DNA of 8,644 bases, taken from contig JALXCG010000068.1 of the NCBI GenBank assembly GCA_026991065.1, forward strand, positions 1-8,644. The letters are read 5' to 3'. The notes under the pieces are model-generated. The model ran no database searches. It saw only the letters and a list, made by a program, of their open reading frames with translations, and was not told the origin of the DNA. This DNA is from Gemmatimonadota bacterium (GTDB taxonomy: Bacteria; GCA-2686955). The first letter of the stretch is position 1. The number at the start of each line of letters is the position of its first letter. Shown here in pieces: positions 1-5,793 of the stretch. The position numbers were made by a program, and so were the translations under genes.

Positions 1-143
1 CCAAACGGCTGCAAAACAGTACCGTTCAGTAGAGTTCGGGCCAGGGGCCAGCCCGCGCCCAGACGAAAAACAAGCATCACAGCCGCGGCCAGCACGACCA
101 GAGCAGCGGTCAAGCGAAAACGAAAACGACCAGAACGCGCCAT
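1..143 (-). CDS. N-terminal fragment of a membrane-anchored protein, possibly TamB-like (runs off the window)
   Basis: Only the first 47 codons are present; the frame stays open to the window edge. The peptide starts MARSGRFRFR, a strongly basic cytoplasmic end. A hydrophobic stretch of about 15 residues follows (residues 12-26, LTAALVVLAAAVMLV), then a short periplasmic-looking segment that includes LLNGTVLQPF. This is an N-terminal signal anchor, inside positive. Its ATG overlaps the stop codon of the Omp85 gene by one base (TGATG), so the two are very probably co-translated. TamB-family proteins begin with such an anchor and are often encoded directly after an Omp85 partner, which is why TamB is my first guess. 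That guess rests on context and topology, not on a diagnostic motif. Skp/OmpH, which often follows bamA, is less likely because no cleavable signal followed by the usual mature Skp start is visible. The existence of the gene is fairly secure; its identity is not. Confidence 0.55.
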   Translation of the reverse strand, partial: MARSGRFRFRLTAALVVLAAAVMLVFRLGAGWPLARTLLNGTVLQPF

Positions 144-1999
144 CAGAAGACCTGGCCGAATCCAAAGAACCAGGCTCCGGTGTCCTGGTCCCAAGCCGCA
201 CGATTGAGCTTGGTGCCATAACCAACCCGCAACGGGCCGATCGGCGTCTGATACCGAATCTCTGTGCCTGCCGTCCACCGCAGGTCCCGCACGGGGTCCA
301 TGTGGTCGAGAAATGGCCAAACCTGCCCGCCGTCGAGGAATGGGGCGAAGCCGAAATAGCTGATCAGTGGCAGGCGAAGTTCAAGATTGCACAGCAGGCG
401 CGCCCTTCCCCCCTCGTCCGGCGTTCCGGGAACGGCAACCGCTCCCTCAAGATAGCCCCGAACCGACGCCGCGCCGCCGGCGGCGAACACCTGGTCCAGC
501 GGAATCCGGTCGCTTCGTCCGAAAGGATGTGCACCCCCGAAAGCGACCCGCGCGGCGGCCACGCAGTTTGGATTACCGAGTGCCAGGTAACGAGCATAGC
601 TCCCGGTCATCTTCCAAAACTCGAAATCGCCGCCCAGCACACCGCCCGCTCCGGTAATGGCAGCCGCCGCCCAGGTTCCGCCGCCCGGCGCGAAGATGTT
701 CGCACGTGAATCCAGGCGATAGGCCAGTGTCACGCTCTTGGTCTGGCTCACCTCCCTACCGGAGATGAGTCCCTGCGCGGACTCATTGGCCCACTGCAAC
801 TTCGGCTCAACATAGACCTCGGCGTCGTCGCCGATGTCGTAGAGCAGTCGTGCCGTCAACCCCCAGGTACTGAGATGCTCTTCACGCCCCAAAGGAATCT
901 CCTGCGCTGCAAAGAGTGAGCCCCCGGTCCGAATTGGCATGCCCCACAGCCACGGCTGCAGATAAGAGACCTCGAAACGGCTACTGATCGGGTCGTAGCG
1001 CCCGTCATTCCAGACGCGCTCGGTCTGCCACGACGACTGTAGACGAATCGACAGCAGACGCGCCCCGCCAAAAAGATTCTTGTGGCCCCACTCCGCCGAC
1101 AGTCGAAAGTCCTCGCGCTGATTGGTGCTGGACCCAATCGCCAAAACCACCCAGCGCGGGCTCCGCTCGATCAGATCTACCCGCAGATGAACACGTCGCT
1201 CGACCGTATCCACAGCGGCCTCCGAAATCTTCACCCCTGAGAAGAGCCCGGTATTGTAAAGCTCGCGTTCATCACGACGAATCGAGGACAAGCGATAGTC
1301 ACTTCCGGGCCCCAGCCGCATCTCCCGCAGAATGACATCGGAACGAGTCACCAGATTGCCGTTGATCTCAATCCAGCCGATCGTGTAACGCTCTCCTTCA
1401 AGAATCCGAAACTGAACATCAACACTGAGATCCTCCTCCTGAATCACCGTATCGAAATCCACCCTGGCACGGGCGAACCCTTCATCCAGGTAGAGGTCGC
1501 GAATGGCACGCGCGTTCTGTTGCACACGGTGAAGGTCGGCATCGGCCCCAGGTCGAACATCAATCGCGCCGAAGACCACAGTCGAATCGACTTTTTCGAA
1601 TCCTGTAACCCCCACCTCTCCGAAGTGGTAGCGATCCCCCTCCGCAATGTCTACGCGCAGATCAACCTCGCCGGCAGTCGAATCGATCAATGCCGCGAAC
1701 CCGGTTATTTCTGCTCTCACAAAGCCTTTTTTTTGATATAGATAGCGAATATTTCGCAAGTCCAACTGGAACTTTATTGGGTCATATTCTATCCGCTTGG
1801 ACCCAATCAGACGCTTGCCAAAAGTCGCTTCAGCGAGTTGCATCGCTCCCTTGATTTCGTGGTCGCTGAGTGAGTGATTGCCGCGAAACCGAATGGAACG
1901 TACCGCGAGAGGGACGTCTTCGCTCTGGAGAGCGGCGAAAACTCCGGGGACCGCACCCCAGAAGAAACACAGGGCGACCCAAAGTACTCGCAGATACAT
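143..1999 (-). CDS. Omp85-family outer-membrane protein with three POTRA domains (BamA/TamA-type)
   Basis: Outer-membrane beta-barrel assembly or translocation protein of 618 residues. Residues 1-22 form a signal peptide (hydrophobic core, likely cleavage after VFA). Three POTRA domains follow at about 33-123, 126-204 and 206-281. Each opens with a beta strand ending in a small-residue G (RFRGN, GVTGF, EINGN) and carries the helix pattern around YLYQKKGF, LYLDEGF and LYNTGLF. The barrel spans about 283-618 and contains the Omp85 loop-6 motif VRGY (513-516), the segment TPIGPLRVGYG and a terminal Phe (FGFGQVF) typical of BAM substrates. BamA usually has five POTRAs and TamA three, so architecture favours TamA while the position after rseP favours BamA. 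The start at 1999 is chosen because it begins directly with the signal peptide; its upstream GGGGCGGG is a poor ribosome site. In-frame ATGs at 2077, 2140 and 2191 would add an Arg-rich leader. Family assignment is firm; the subfamily is open. Confidence 0.9.
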   Translation of the reverse strand: MYLRVLWVALCFFWGAVPGVFAALQSEDVPLAVRSIRFRGNHSLSDHEIKGAMQLAEATFGKRLIGSKRIEYDPIKFQLDLRNIRYLYQKKGFVRAEITGFAALIDSTAGEVDLRVDIAEGDRYHFGEVGVTGFEKVDSTVVFGAIDVRPGADADLHRVQQNARAIRDLYLDEGFARARVDFDTVIQEEDLSVDVQFRILEGERYTIGWIEINGNLVTRSDVILREMRLGPGSDYRLSSIRRDERELYNTGLFSGVKISEAAVDTVERRVHLRVDLIERSPRWVVLAIGSSTNQREDFRLSAEWGHKNLFGGARLLSIRLQSSWQTERVWNDGRYDPISSRFEVSYLQPWLWGMPIRTGGSLFAAQEIPLGREEHLSTWGLTARLLYDIGDDAEVYVEPKLQWANESAQGLISGREVSQTKSVTLAYRLDSRANIFAPGGGTWAAAAITGAGGVLGGDFEFWKMTGSYARYLALGNPNCVAAARVAFGGAHPFGRSDRIPLDQVFAAGGAASVRGYLEGAVAVPGTPDEGGRARLLCNLELRLPLISYFGFAPFLDGGQVWPFLDHMDPVRDLRWTAGTEIRYQTPIGPLRVGYGTKLNRAAWDQDTGAWFFGFGQVF

Positions 2000-2145
2000 C
2001 CCGCCCCGCCGCAACCGTCGACAGCGACGGGACTGCGGGTGTGGCTGGGCTTCGGCCAACAAATCGTGGTCCTGCATCTGCTCGGGCTCTTCCCCCCTGT
2101 GGCCGGGACGGGAGAGCGCCCCGAAAGGTCGCGCCCGCATCGTTC
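2000..2145 (-). other. Spacer or extended leader between the haem lipoprotein gene and the Omp85 gene
   Basis: This 146-base stretch lies between the stop of the haem lipoprotein gene and the preferred Omp85 start. It is open in the Omp85 frame, with in-frame ATGs at 2140 (five bases after the upstream stop) and 2077. The translation is rich in Arg, Pro and His and ends RRCRRLRRGG just before the signal peptide. I see no convincing promoter or terminator. It may be untranslated, or it may encode an unusually long basic n-region. Confidence 0.4.
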
Positions 2146-2745
2146 TCAGCGGATGGGAATCAAGAAAGGAGCGGTGGAGCGTCCATGACATTGCGCGCAG
2201 TCGAGCGAGCCGGTGTAGCCACGGTTGATGGTCAGACTCGGCATGGAAAAGTCGACCGACCGGGTCAGGACGCCGTTTCGATCGCGCAGGACGAAATCAT
2301 AGGAATGCGTAGCTGAAATCAGGAGGGAAAACTGACCATCACTGTCGGACGGTTGGGATTCTATCTTGACGTCCGGGTTTCCGGCCTCCTCAGCAATCAC
2401 GACGACACCGACTTCCGGTTCTCCTCCACCAACATCCGCGAAGATGCGCCCAGTCACCAAAGCCTGATCAAGAGACCCGTTGTCCCCGTGGCATCCGGGG
2501 CTGGCGCAGGACAGCTCCGGAAGACGGTGAGCGTCGCTATCGGCGCGATAGCCGGCCCCGCCGTCGCGATGACACCCGCTGGCAAAGCAGTCCAGCAAGC
2601 CGTAACCGGTCGGGTGATTGGCGCGCGTCAAGATCCATGAGTCGGGGCCCTGGTCCTCTGGATCGAGCGGTGGGGCCGGATTGCACCCACTCACCGCCAA
2701 CGCAATTGCCAATCCCGCTACAAAATACCCCGCGGTCACGCGCAT
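2146..2745 (-). CDS. Predicted multihaem c-type cytochrome lipoprotein (three haem motifs), function unknown
   Basis: A 199-residue protein I do not recognise as a named family. Residues 1-21 form a lipoprotein signal ending LAVSGC, so Cys21 should be lipidated; Asn at +2 (no Asp) fits outer-membrane sorting. Three haem c attachment motifs follow: CX4CH at 53-59 (CFASGCH), CX4CH at 80-86 (CASPGCH) and classical CXXCH at 183-187 (CAQCH). His44, His73 and His146 are possible distal ligands. Between motifs two and three (about 97-175) lies a stretch that looks all-beta, with TGRIF at its start and SDSDGQFSLLI in the middle. This resembles the CarboxypepD_reg/transthyretin-like fold, an inference from pattern. 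The gene starts two bases after the rseP stop with GGTGG six bases upstream, so it is probably coupled to rseP. By inference it is a periplasm- or surface-facing electron carrier. Gene reality is well supported; the role is unknown. Confidence 0.8.
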   Translation of the reverse strand: MRVTAGYFVAGLAIALAVSGCNPAPPLDPEDQGPDSWILTRANHPTGYGLLDCFASGCHRDGGAGYRADSDAHRLPELSCASPGCHGDNGSLDQALVTGRIFADVGGGEPEVGVVVIAEEAGNPDVKIESQPSDSDGQFSLLISATHSYDFVLRDRNGVLTRSVDFSMPSLTINRGYTGSLDCAQCHGRSTAPFLIPIR

Positions 2746-2747
2746 GT

Positions 2748-4121
2748 TCAGCCACCGAATATGGAGAATGGTAGAACTCGATCGAGGTCGTTCAATGTCA
2801 AGAAGACAAAGAGCAAGAGCAGGACAACCAAGCCGATTTGATTGGCGGTGATCATCACCCGCTCGCTCACCGGCCGCCGCGCCACAGCCTCGATTCCAAT
2901 GAACACCAGCTGACCGCCATCCAACACCGGGAAAGGCAAGAGATTGACAACTGCCAGGTTGACGCTGATCAAAGCGATCAGCCGCAGCAGATGATCCAAC
3001 CCATAGGCATAGGATTCAGCCAACACCGAGGCGATTCCAACCGGCCCCGCAACGCTCTCCCGACCCACCTTGCGTGCCGCAATCTGCGCCAGACTATTGA
3101 GCATGTAGATCACGTCCAGACGGGTTTCCGCCAGAGCGGTTCGCCCAGCCTCGAAGAGTCCGACATGCTCCATTGGGTCACGGAAGATCATCCCCACATC
3201 GGCGTAACGCTCACCATCCGGTCCCTCTTCCACCAGGTGATGCGGTTCAGGCGTGAGATGCACGACAATCCGCTTGCCGTCGCGTTCAGCCTCAATCTCA
3301 ATCCTCCGTCCGATGGCGGCGTCGAGCTTCTGCTGAACATCTCGCCACTGCTTCACCACATCGCCGTCAACGCGCAGCAAGCGATCGCCAGGGCGCAGTC
3401 CCGCCTGCTCGGCAATGCCGTGTTCCTTTAACGCGCCCACGACCGGCTCCTGCAAACCCTCTGTGCCAATACCGATCAACGGACGTCCCGACGCCTCGTC
3501 GTAGCGCGGGACGACGTCCAACTCGATCTCCTGCTCCCCTCTGGCCAGGGTCATTCGCACCGGCTCGCCGGCGGGCGTTGCCAAAACCGCTTCCACCACA
3601 TCTCGCGGGAACCCCACCTCTTTGCCGTTCATCCGCAGGATCCGGTCCCCCACCTGCAACCCCACCTCCTCGGCCACCGACCCCGGGCTCACCGCGTAGA
3701 TTCCCACCGGTCGCGGGGCCTCGACACCGACCCACACTGCCAGTGCAAAATGGATCACCAGCGCCAACACCAGGTTCATCGCCGGCCCGGCCAAGACAAT
3801 GGCGGCACGCGCCCGAAGCCCCTTGGCGGCGAAACTCCGTGGATCCGGCGGAGCATCGGCGTCACGCGCCTCATAAGACTCTCCGGCCATCTTCACATAG
3901 CCACCGAAAGGGATGGCGCTGAGGGTGTATTCCGTCTCGCCGGGCTTCCACCTCCAGATCTTCCGCCCCATGCCAATGGAGAAGGTCAGAACATGAACGT
4001 CGTTCCATTTGGCGACAAGAAAATGCCCCAACTCATGAAAAAAGATCATGAGTCCGAGCGAGAGGATGAACACCAGAGCGCTCTGGATGAAGCTGAGGCC
4101 GGGCGACAAAGAATCGATCAT
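2748..4121 (-). CDS. rseP: RseP-type site-2 intramembrane zinc metalloprotease
   Basis: Inner-membrane protease (M50 family, 457 residues) that cuts transmembrane segments. Its best-known substrates are anti-sigma factors such as RseA in envelope stress, and cleaved signal peptides. The first membrane helix (about 12-28) runs into the zinc motif HELGH (29-33; His29 and His33 ligands, Glu30 catalytic). GGYVKMAGE (73-81) is the conserved membrane-associated loop. A second helix spans about 107-131. Two PDZ domains lie at about 139-205 and 228-292. The second catalytic segment NLLPFPVLDGG (393-403) supplies the third zinc ligand, Asp401. A last helix spans about 428-443. Length and domain order match E. 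coli RseP. The start at 4121 places the HELGH helix at the usual distance; the ribosome site GGTGGA is weak, nine bases upstream. The gene follows a 311-base gap and may have its own promoter, and it is followed two bases later by the haem lipoprotein gene. Confidence 0.96.
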   Translation of the reverse strand: MIDSLSPGLSFIQSALVFILSLGLMIFFHELGHFLVAKWNDVHVLTFSIGMGRKIWRWKPGETEYTLSAIPFGGYVKMAGESYEARDADAPPDPRSFAAKGLRARAAIVLAGPAMNLVLALVIHFALAVWVGVEAPRPVGIYAVSPGSVAEEVGLQVGDRILRMNGKEVGFPRDVVEAVLATPAGEPVRMTLARGEQEIELDVVPRYDEASGRPLIGIGTEGLQEPVVGALKEHGIAEQAGLRPGDRLLRVDGDVVKQWRDVQQKLDAAIGRRIEIEAERDGKRIVVHLTPEPHHLVEEGPDGERYADVGMIFRDPMEHVGLFEAGRTALAETRLDVIYMLNSLAQIAARKVGRESVAGPVGIASVLAESYAYGLDHLLRLIALISVNLAVVNLLPFPVLDGGQLVFIGIEAVARRPVSERVMITANQIGLVVLLLLFVFLTLNDLDRVLPFSIFGG

Positions 4122-4165
4122 GAAGAAAAGTCCACCGCGAAAAAAGAGAAACGCAAACGGAAGGC

Positions 4166-4195
4166 AATATAGAGGTAGCAGGTGGAGCGAGACAA
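4166..4195 (-). promoter_or_regulatory. Candidate sigma-70-type promoter for rseP
   Basis: Read on the minus strand, TTGTCT (4195-4190) is a partial -35 match and TATATT (4171-4166) is a five-of-six match to the -10 consensus, with an 18-base spacer. It would start transcription near 4159, about 38 bases before the rseP ATG. The location in the only sizeable gap of the gene run makes it plausible, but short matches like this arise by chance. Confidence 0.4.
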
Positions 4196-4265
4196 GTCAG
4201 CCACCCAAACCAGAATCCTCCACCAGATATTGCAACCCCGCTCCAGTGCACCGGTTTTGGTTCTC

Positions 4266-4296
4266 CCAGGCCGCCGGCAAGATGCCGGATGCCTGG
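4266..4296 (-). other. Long imperfect hairpin in the cdsA-rseP gap
   Basis: Reading the plus strand, CCAGGC pairs with GCCTGG (outer six pairs). A two-by-two internal loop (CG opposite AT) follows, then CCGGC pairs with GCCGG (five pairs) around the loop AAGAT. No T-run follows on either strand, so it is not a standard intrinsic terminator. It could be a structured leader element, a factor-binding palindrome or a dispersed palindromic repeat. Confidence 0.55.
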
Positions 4297-4317
4297 CGAC
4301 AAGGGATTGACGAGTGA

Positions 4318-4414
4318 GGCGCATCTCAATGCGCCGCAGGGCATCAAGCCCGCAGCCAACGACACGGACCGGGCCGTGTTGGAGGAACAAGGTCAAACCG
4401 GTGGCGACCCGGTT
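4318..4414 (-). other. Cluster of four further hairpins downstream of cdsA
   Basis: In minus-strand order: AACCGG/CCGGTT with a seven-base loop (4414-4396); CCAAC plus ACGG pairing with CCGT plus GTTGG, with a three-base bulge and a six-base loop (4382-4356); GGGC/GCCC with a five-base loop (4351-4339); and GGCGCA/TGCGCC with a six-base loop (4335-4318). Together with the 4266-4296 hairpin they form five adjacent stems over about 150 bases. The first could help end transcription after cdsA, but only short scattered Ts follow it. The number of neighbouring stems suggests a structured RNA or a palindromic repeat cluster; GC-rich sequence gives some short stems by chance. Confidence 0.45.
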
Positions 4415-4432
4415 GTCATACAGAAAGAATGG

Positions 4433-5314
4433 TCAAAGCACGACGTAACGCAAGTAAACATAGACACAAGGAGCCGCGAAGAGCAGTGAGTCCAGGCGAT
4501 CGAGGATGCCGCCATGCCCCGGAAGAATCGACGACGCATCCTTAACTCCCGCATCGCGCTTGAGCGCGCTCTCCACCAGATCCCCCAATTGCCCGACCAC
4601 CGCAATGGTGGCACCCAGGCCGATGGCATCCCACCCCAGGATAAATGGAGCAAACGTCCGCGATCCAATCCAGCCGAAGAGCGCGGCTCCCGCCACACCG
4701 CCGATCAGCCCTTCGACCGACTTCTTGGGACTCACGCTCGGAAAAAGCGGATGTTTCCCCAGCAGAAGTCCGGCAAAGTAAGCACAGGTGTCGGTGGCCC
4801 AGGTCATGAGAAAGAAGAGAAAAAAAGCGGCGGTTCCGACTGACAGGTAGTGAGTCGCAACCTCCGGCCCCGAGGGCAGGGAGATCAGCCTCGGGATGAA
4901 GGAACCGAGAGCGCCAACATAGATGAGGCCGAAAAGCGCGGCTCCAATGTCGGCGCCGGCGCCCGCAATCGGCGGCCGCAGAGTTCGGGCAACCGCAATC
5001 ACCATGGCCACTCCCACCAGGGTCAGAGGGAAACCCATCTCCTGCGGGCAGAAGCCGGTGTTCAGCACCGCCAACATACCAGCACCCTGCACCCAGGGCT
5101 GCACCTTTCGTCCCTGAGCCCGGGAAAGTGCCAACCACTCTGTGATCGCCAGCAGGAAGGCCCCGTTCAGCAGGAGCCAGAGCCCCCAGCTGGCCCGAAT
5201 GCCGAGCCAGATCAGCACCGGGACAAAAATCAGGGCAACCGCCACACGCGGGGCCAAACTCGAAAAACGCTGGCGAAACCCGGGCCGCTCCAAGCGGGTA
5301 TCGGCGTTGCTCAT
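4433..5314 (-). CDS. cdsA: Phosphatidate cytidylyltransferase (CDP-diglyceride synthase)
   Basis: Inner-membrane enzyme of 293 residues that converts phosphatidic acid and CTP to CDP-diacylglycerol, the precursor of all phospholipids. The family signature is complete near the C-terminus (249-275): S-x-L-K-R, four residues, K-D, then LPGHGG and D-R-L-D, carrying the metal-binding Asp residues. SPKKSVEGLIGG (195-206) is the other conserved cytosolic patch. At least seven hydrophobic helices precede or separate these motifs (for example 24-38, 44-60, 98-109, 160-172). Length is close to the 285 residues of E. coli CdsA. The start at 5314 overlaps the aroQ stop by ATGA, and GGGCGG about five bases upstream is a weak ribosome site, so translation probably depends on coupling to aroQ. 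The typical partner uppS is absent and replaced by aromatic pathway genes, while rseP follows after the gap. Confidence 0.96.
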   Translation of the reverse strand: MSNADTRLERPGFRQRFSSLAPRVAVALIFVPVLIWLGIRASWGLWLLLNGAFLLAITEWLALSRAQGRKVQPWVQGAGMLAVLNTGFCPQEMGFPLTLVGVAMVIAVARTLRPPIAGAGADIGAALFGLIYVGALGSFIPRLISLPSGPEVATHYLSVGTAAFFLFFLMTWATDTCAYFAGLLLGKHPLFPSVSPKKSVEGLIGGVAGAALFGWIGSRTFAPFILGWDAIGLGATIAVVGQLGDLVESALKRDAGVKDASSILPGHGGILDRLDSLLFAAPCVYVYLRYVVL

Positions 5315-5793
5315 GGTTGCCGCCCGCTGCTGCCAAAGCCCAGTCGTCCGCGCCGACCATACTCATCAATGAGGAAGTCGATCGCCAGCAGATATCCGCG
5401 CCACCCCAAGCCACTGATCTGCCCAATCGCGGCGGCCGCAACCACCGACCGACGGCGGAAGGGTTCGCGCGCGTGGATGTTGCTGATGTGGACCTCCACC
5501 ACCGGCAAGTCAACCGCGGCGACCGCATCGCGCAGCGCAATGTCATAGTGGGTCAGGCCGCCCGGATTGAGGACTACGCCGACGACATCGCGGGCATCAT
5601 GAAGAGCGTCGATCAGCACACCGGAATGGTTGGACTGCACCGTTTCAAGCGAAAAACCGCGACGAGCTGCATGTTCCTCCAGCCGCTGATTCACCTCCCG
5701 CAGCGACAGGTCGCCGTAGATCGCCGGCTCACGCTGCCCGAGTTGGTTCAGATTGGGTCCGTGCAGCACCAATAGAGATCGTTTCTCACTCAT
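5311..5793 (-). CDS. aroQ: Type II 3-dehydroquinate dehydratase
   Basis: Cytosolic enzyme of 160 residues that dehydrates 3-dehydroquinate to 3-dehydroshikimate, step three of the shikimate pathway; type II enzymes form dodecamers. Visible family motifs are HGPNLNQLGQREPAIYG (11-27, with Tyr26 the expected catalytic base and Arg21 in the lid), QSNHSG (53-58), NPGGLTH (76-82), EVHISNIHAREPFRRRS (100-116, with His102 catalytic) and GQISGLGWRGY (124-134). Two positions differ from common type II sequences: Ser57 where QSNHEG is usual, and GGL where GAY is usual. The start at 5793 is preferred over one eight codons earlier. It overlaps the aroKB stop as ATGA and has a good AGGAG five bases upstream. 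Neighbours supply the flanking steps: dehydroquinate synthase before it and shikimate dehydrogenase after it. Confidence 0.96.
   Translation of the reverse strand: MSEKRSLLVLHGPNLNQLGQREPAIYGDLSLREVNQRLEEHAARRGFSLETVQSNHSGVLIDALHDARDVVGVVLNPGGLTHYDIALRDAVAAVDLPVVEVHISNIHAREPFRRRSVVAAAAIGQISGLGWRGYLLAIDFLIDEYGRRGRLGFGSSGRQP

Larger units (their letters stand above)
4122..4432 (-). other. Non-coding gap between cdsA and rseP, with several hairpins and a possible promoter
   Basis: This is the only stretch over 300 bases without a supported gene. Frames on both strands are open for up to about 100 codons, but the translations show no recognisable motif, no plausible ribosome site, and an excess of Cys, Trp and Arg. 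The cdsA-side two-thirds (4266-4414) is filled with short inverted repeats. The rseP-side third is more AT-rich, with a pyrimidine-rich tract (about 4141-4153) and a candidate promoter. In many bacteria dxr sits between cdsA and rseP; I find no trace of dxr here. Confidence 0.7.

Noticed and set aside
302-709. Plus-strand open frames opposite the Omp85 barrel
   Set aside because: The minus-strand frame encodes a continuous barrel with the VRGY motif and terminal Phe; the plus-strand frames show no domain or ribosome site.
2537-2755. A 72-codon minus-strand frame overlapping the start of the haem lipoprotein
   Set aside because: It is in a different frame from the lipoprotein, which has a signal peptide and haem motifs; the alternative has neither.
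4033-4396. Minus-strand open frames of 92 and 110 codons crossing the cdsA-rseP gap
   Set aside because: Their composition (many Cys, Trp, Arg) is not gene-like, they run into rseP in the wrong frame, and no motif is visible.
4266-4414. A tRNA gene within the hairpin cluster
   Set aside because: The stems do not form a cloverleaf: no closing acceptor stem, no T-loop GTTCRA-type sequence and no suitable anticodon arm.
4396-4414. Intrinsic terminator after cdsA
   Set aside because: The stem is only six pairs and is followed on the minus strand by scattered Ts rather than a T-run; it is kept only as part of the hairpin cluster.
4122-4432. Remnant of dxr between cdsA and rseP
   Set aside because: No frame shows the N-terminal nucleotide-binding pattern or other DXR motifs; the gap is also too short for more than a fragment.
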